A stretch of DNA of 64,000 nt, from assembly GCF_914271435.1 (NCBI RefSeq), contig NZ_CAJZAI010000017.1, positions 1 through 64,000 on the forward strand, written 5' to 3'. Position 1 is the first letter of the stretch; each line of letters begins with the position of its first letter. The stretch is from Cupriavidus laharis (GTDB lineage Bacteria; Pseudomonadota; Gammaproteobacteria; Burkholderiales; Burkholderiaceae). Shown in pieces: positions 61,778 through 64,000 of this stretch. Both the position numbers and the translations under genes were made by a program. The notes under the pieces were generated by a model. That model worked only from the letters and a program-made list of their open reading frames with translations. It was not told the DNA's origin and did no database searches.

Positions 61778-62032
61778 TCAGCTAAAACGCTCCCTCAGAA
61801 CCTGCGCGCTGATCTGTAGCCCCTTCCAGTACATGCCGTGGATACGCCCTTTCAATTTGTCCAGGGCATCACTATCGAGCGCATCGAAGGTCACCCTGGC
61901 GGCAGGCCTGGTGCCATCGCCTTCGAGGTACTCGATGTCGTTGAACTGTGGCAACCCATACTTGACCAGGAAGGCGCCGATTTCCTCGTCCGTGGCGTCA
62001 GGACCGATATTCGCAAGCAACAAGACAGACAT
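61778..62032 (-). CDS. Small RRM-like RNA-binding protein
   Basis: This 84-residue protein resembles an RNA-recognition-motif fold (VLLLANIGPDATDEEIGAFL, then PAARVTFDALDSDALDKLKG). The RNP1-like aromatic residues are weak, so RNA binding is an inference. The ATG at 62030-62032 has GGAGG six bases upstream and is preferred to the GTG at 62044. It is followed on the same strand by the DUF3141 operon after a 148-bp gap. Confidence 0.72.
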   Translation of the reverse strand: MSVLLLANIGPDATDEEIGAFLVKYGLPQFNDIEYLEGDGTRPAARVTFDALDSDALDKLKGRIHGMYWKGLQISAQVLRERFS

Positions 62033-62523
62033 ACACGCCTCCACAGCGGATCAGCACGATCGGGATCAAGAGAAGTACCACCACGTAGAGCGACCATGCG
62101 GCGTGAGCGGCACCGTACGCTTCCGCCTGATAACACCACGACGTAGCGTTGTTCAGTTCGAGGGCACCACTCTATCCGGAACCGCAGCGTTGCCCGACAT
62201 GAAATCTTTCCCACGTCGAGATAAAAAAAGCTTTCACCGCAGGGAATGAGAATGGTTAAGCATATCAAGCGAACATGTACTTGATGGACCGCTGGCGCGG
62301 TCGACTTAGACGGTTGCACAAGGGAGACTTGCCACCGGCGATGTCACATGAATGCCTTTGGGGGCCGCATTTTGAGCAAGCTGCACCTGTCACGGTGGGC
62401 CCAAGTCCGCGCGTTCTTCCGAACAGGTTCGTCGCCGGTTTGCGGGAGAGATCTGTGGTAGTGAGGATTGGGTTGTTGTGCTTGGCAGGCGTCGAGATCG
62501 AGATAGCGCCCGGCGGTACGGTT
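62033..62523. other. Intergenic region upstream of the RRM-like gene
   Basis: This 491-bp gap is less GC-rich than its neighbours in parts. Short frames on both strands have no family-like sequence. The RRM-gene promoter should be in the left half. Nothing else was recognised. Confidence 0.3.
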
Positions 62524-63024
62524 TCAGCCCAGGTCCATCGCACCGCCCGGGTTCGACGGCGTGCCGTCGGCGACGGGGTTCACCCAGTGGCCGTCCGGAA
62601 AGATCCGGAAGTCGCGTCCAATCCGGCGGGCGCCTCGAACACCATCGGGCCATCCTTGCCGAGATCAAGGTAGCACATAGCATGGATCACGTCCGAGTTC
62701 GGCGTGGTGACCAGCGTCTTCGCGTCGAGCCGCTTCTTCCGTACCTGCAGCACGTTGTAGCCCGCACCAAACGCTTTCTCCGAACCTGACTTCATGCCGA
62801 GCGTGTTGATCAGCGGCATCGCCCGCAGGTAGGTCTGCGTGGCGCGCTGGAAGAACAGTTCGTCCCGCAGCGCCCACGCCGATCTCGCACGCCAGCCGCG
62901 CCAGTCCCTCGGCGTCGATATCGGCCAGGCCGACAAGCCAGCCGCGCGAGGCGAATAGCAGCGCCGTCTGGCGGCCGATGCCGGAGGCGGCGCCGGTAAT
63001 GAAGATGGATTTCCGTTGCGTCAT
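62524..63024 (-). pseudogene. Chimeric pseudogene: SDR N-terminus fused to DUF1254 fragments
   Basis: From the ATG at 63022-63024 the frame starts as a short-chain dehydrogenase (KSIFITGAASGIGRQTALLF, then GLADIDAEGLARLA). Near 62870 the SDR similarity ends. In another frame a DUF1254-type sequence appears (FFQRATQTYLRAMPLIN, RLDAKTLVTTPNSDVIHAM, GKDGPMVFEAPAGL). A further frame change near 62605 leads to a normal-looking C-terminal end (DFRIFPDGHWVNPVADGTPS) with a stop at 62524-62526. A deletion appears to have joined two unrelated genes, with later frameshifts. Confidence 0.8.
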
Positions 63025-63047
63025 GGCGATCCTGTACGGGTATGGCT

Positions 63048-63809
63048 TCAGCGCGCCGTGTAGCCGCCGTCGATGACGAGCTCCGAGCCTGTCATGTAGC
63101 GCGACTCATCCGACGCCATGAACACCAGCGCCGGCGCGATCTCCTCAGCCAGAGCGAGGCGGCCGAGCGGAATGCGGCTGACGATGTCGGCCTGCAGCGC
63201 CTGCCCCACGTCGGCTGGCATGGCGGCCAGCGCGCCGGAAACCATCGGCGTGGCGATGTAGCCGGGGTGCAGCGAGTTCACGCGGATGTTGTAGCCGTGC
63301 GCGGCGCAATGCAGCGCGGCAGACTTGGTCAGCAGGCGCACGCCGCCCTTGCTGGCGTTGTAGGCCGCCAGGTTGGGCTCGCCGACGATGCCCTCGATCG
63401 AGGACACATTGATGATCGAGCCGCCCCGCCCCTTCATGGCGACGATGGCCTTTTGCGTGCCGAGGAAAACGCCGTCGAGGTTGATCTCCAGCACGGCACG
63501 CCAGTCCTTCAGGCTGATCTGCTCGATGCTTCCCAGCCGGCCTACGCCGGCGTTGTTGACCAGCACGTCCAGCATGCCGGCCACAGCGATCGCGCGGTCC
63601 CAGTCGGCTTCCTGCGTCACGTCATGCGCCAGCGCTGTCACCGCATGACCCGCCGCCGACAGGCGCTCCGTCTCGGCTTCCACGCGGGAACGGTCGATAT
63701 CGGTCAGCACAACCCGGGCGCCCTCGCGCGCAAAGCGCTGCGCGGTGGCGAGGCCCAGGCCACTGCCCGCGCCGGTGATCAGGGCAGTCTTGCCTTGTAG
63801 TCGGTTCAT
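63048..63809 (-). CDS. Short-chain dehydrogenase/reductase
   Basis: This 253-residue classical SDR has the NAD(P) site TGAGSGLGLATA, VVLTDIDRS with Asp after beta-2 (suggesting NAD preference), NNAGVG, catalytic Ser in INVSSIEG and the YNASKGG Tyr/Lys pair. The C-terminal ends in SELVIDGGYTAR, as in cyclohexanol- or 3-oxoacyl-type reductases. The substrate is unknown. The chimeric SDR pseudogene is 23 bases downstream. Confidence 0.9.
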   Translation of the reverse strand: MNRLQGKTALITGAGSGLGLATAQRFAREGARVVLTDIDRSRVEAETERLSAAGHAVTALAHDVTQEADWDRAIAVAGMLDVLVNNAGVGRLGSIEQISLKDWRAVLEINLDGVFLGTQKAIVAMKGRGGSIINVSSIEGIVGEPNLAAYNASKGGVRLLTKSAALHCAAHGYNIRVNSLHPGYIATPMVSGALAAMPADVGQALQADIVSRIPLGRLALAEEIAPALVFMASDESRYMTGSELVIDGGYTAR

Positions 63810-63945
63810 CTCTGTCTCCCGTCTTATTTCGAATGAATGGCCTGCGCGCGGCTTGCGTCATGGGCAGCCGGCGTGCGTGTCCTCGGTCGGAAAGGCAGCC
63901 CATCTCGCGAGACGACGGGCAGCCAGATCAATCAGAGCGGTCCGA

Positions 63946-64000
63946 TCAGCGAACCTGCTCGCTCCAGCAGTGCAGGCCGTCTTCCGCCAGGCCCGCCATC
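63946..64000 (-). CDS. C-terminal end of a gene running off the window
   Basis: The minus strand is open from the window edge to a TGA at 63946-63948. It encodes a C-terminus ending MAGLAEDGLHCWSEQVR. Too little is visible to name the family. The 136-bp gap to the SDR gene suggests the same transcript direction. Confidence 0.45.
   Translation of the reverse strand, partial: MAGLAEDGLHCWSEQVR

Noticed and set aside
1..64000. CRISPR array, rRNA operon or complete tRNA
   Set aside because: No regularly spaced repeats, no rRNA signatures and no complete cloverleaf were seen by eye.

Overview
The window is GC-rich (roughly 65% G+C in the core genes) and reads as the chromosome of a beta-proteobacterium, most likely Cupriavidus or a close Burkholderiaceae relative. 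That placement is an inference from codon use and gene neighbourhoods: a DUF3141 PHA-synthase-like gene with pta, ackA and fabI, an iaaA-gsi peptide operon, and lplT/alr/radA. No database search was run.

Positions 1-25377 hold a type VI secretion (T6SS) cluster. The minus arm runs vgrG, effector, immunity genes and PAAR genes, a membrane protein, tssM, tssA and a tssF that is cut off at the left by what looks like an insertion sequence. The plus arm runs tssB, tssC, tssK, tssL, an OmpA-domain anchor protein, hcp, tssH (ClpV) and tssE. tssG and tssJ are not in the window, so the apparatus is incomplete here. Between vgrG and tssM is a mosaic of AT-rich cargo. It holds one intact dual peptidoglycan hydrolase (M23 plus a GH19-like domain) with its likely immunity gene. 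Behind it are two more AT-rich exported-protein genes, each ending 2-13 bp before a PAAR start, and decayed copies of PAAR and of the PAAR-linked membrane gene. An IS630-type element with readable inverted repeats and TA target duplications sits in this array. The whole looks like a scar of repeated effector/immunity replacement at a fixed PAAR boundary.

Positions 25434-36866 carry minus-strand peptide-catabolism genes: rpiR, iaaA, gsiA, gsiB, gsiC, gsiD, dmpA and dppA, then a hypothetical gene and a DUF2817 M14-like peptidase. They would import oligopeptides or glutathione and hydrolyse unusual peptides (isoaspartyl, N-terminal D- or L-residue, D-amino acid). A palindrome upstream of rpiR is a candidate operator.

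Positions 37130-49912 are mostly housekeeping: an ABC-F ATPase followed by a tRNA-like 3' end, dsbB, a truncated acetyltransferase, radA, alr, lplT, the tsaB-rimI-udg-DUF1853 operon, an acyl-CoA-binding protein, a DHA2 exporter and a SRPBCC protein. Positions 50000-56200 hold small accessory genes: a VOC protein, a MazEF pair, a MetQ-like binding protein without a lipobox, a lipid A acyltransferase-like protein, a PaaI thioesterase, a FrnE-like DsbA protein and a flavin reductase. Positions 56220-61629 carry DUF3141-pta-ackA-fabI, a likely acetyl-phosphate/acyl metabolism operon. The right end has an RRM-like protein, a chimeric SDR/DUF1254 pseudogene, an intact SDR and the tail of one more gene.
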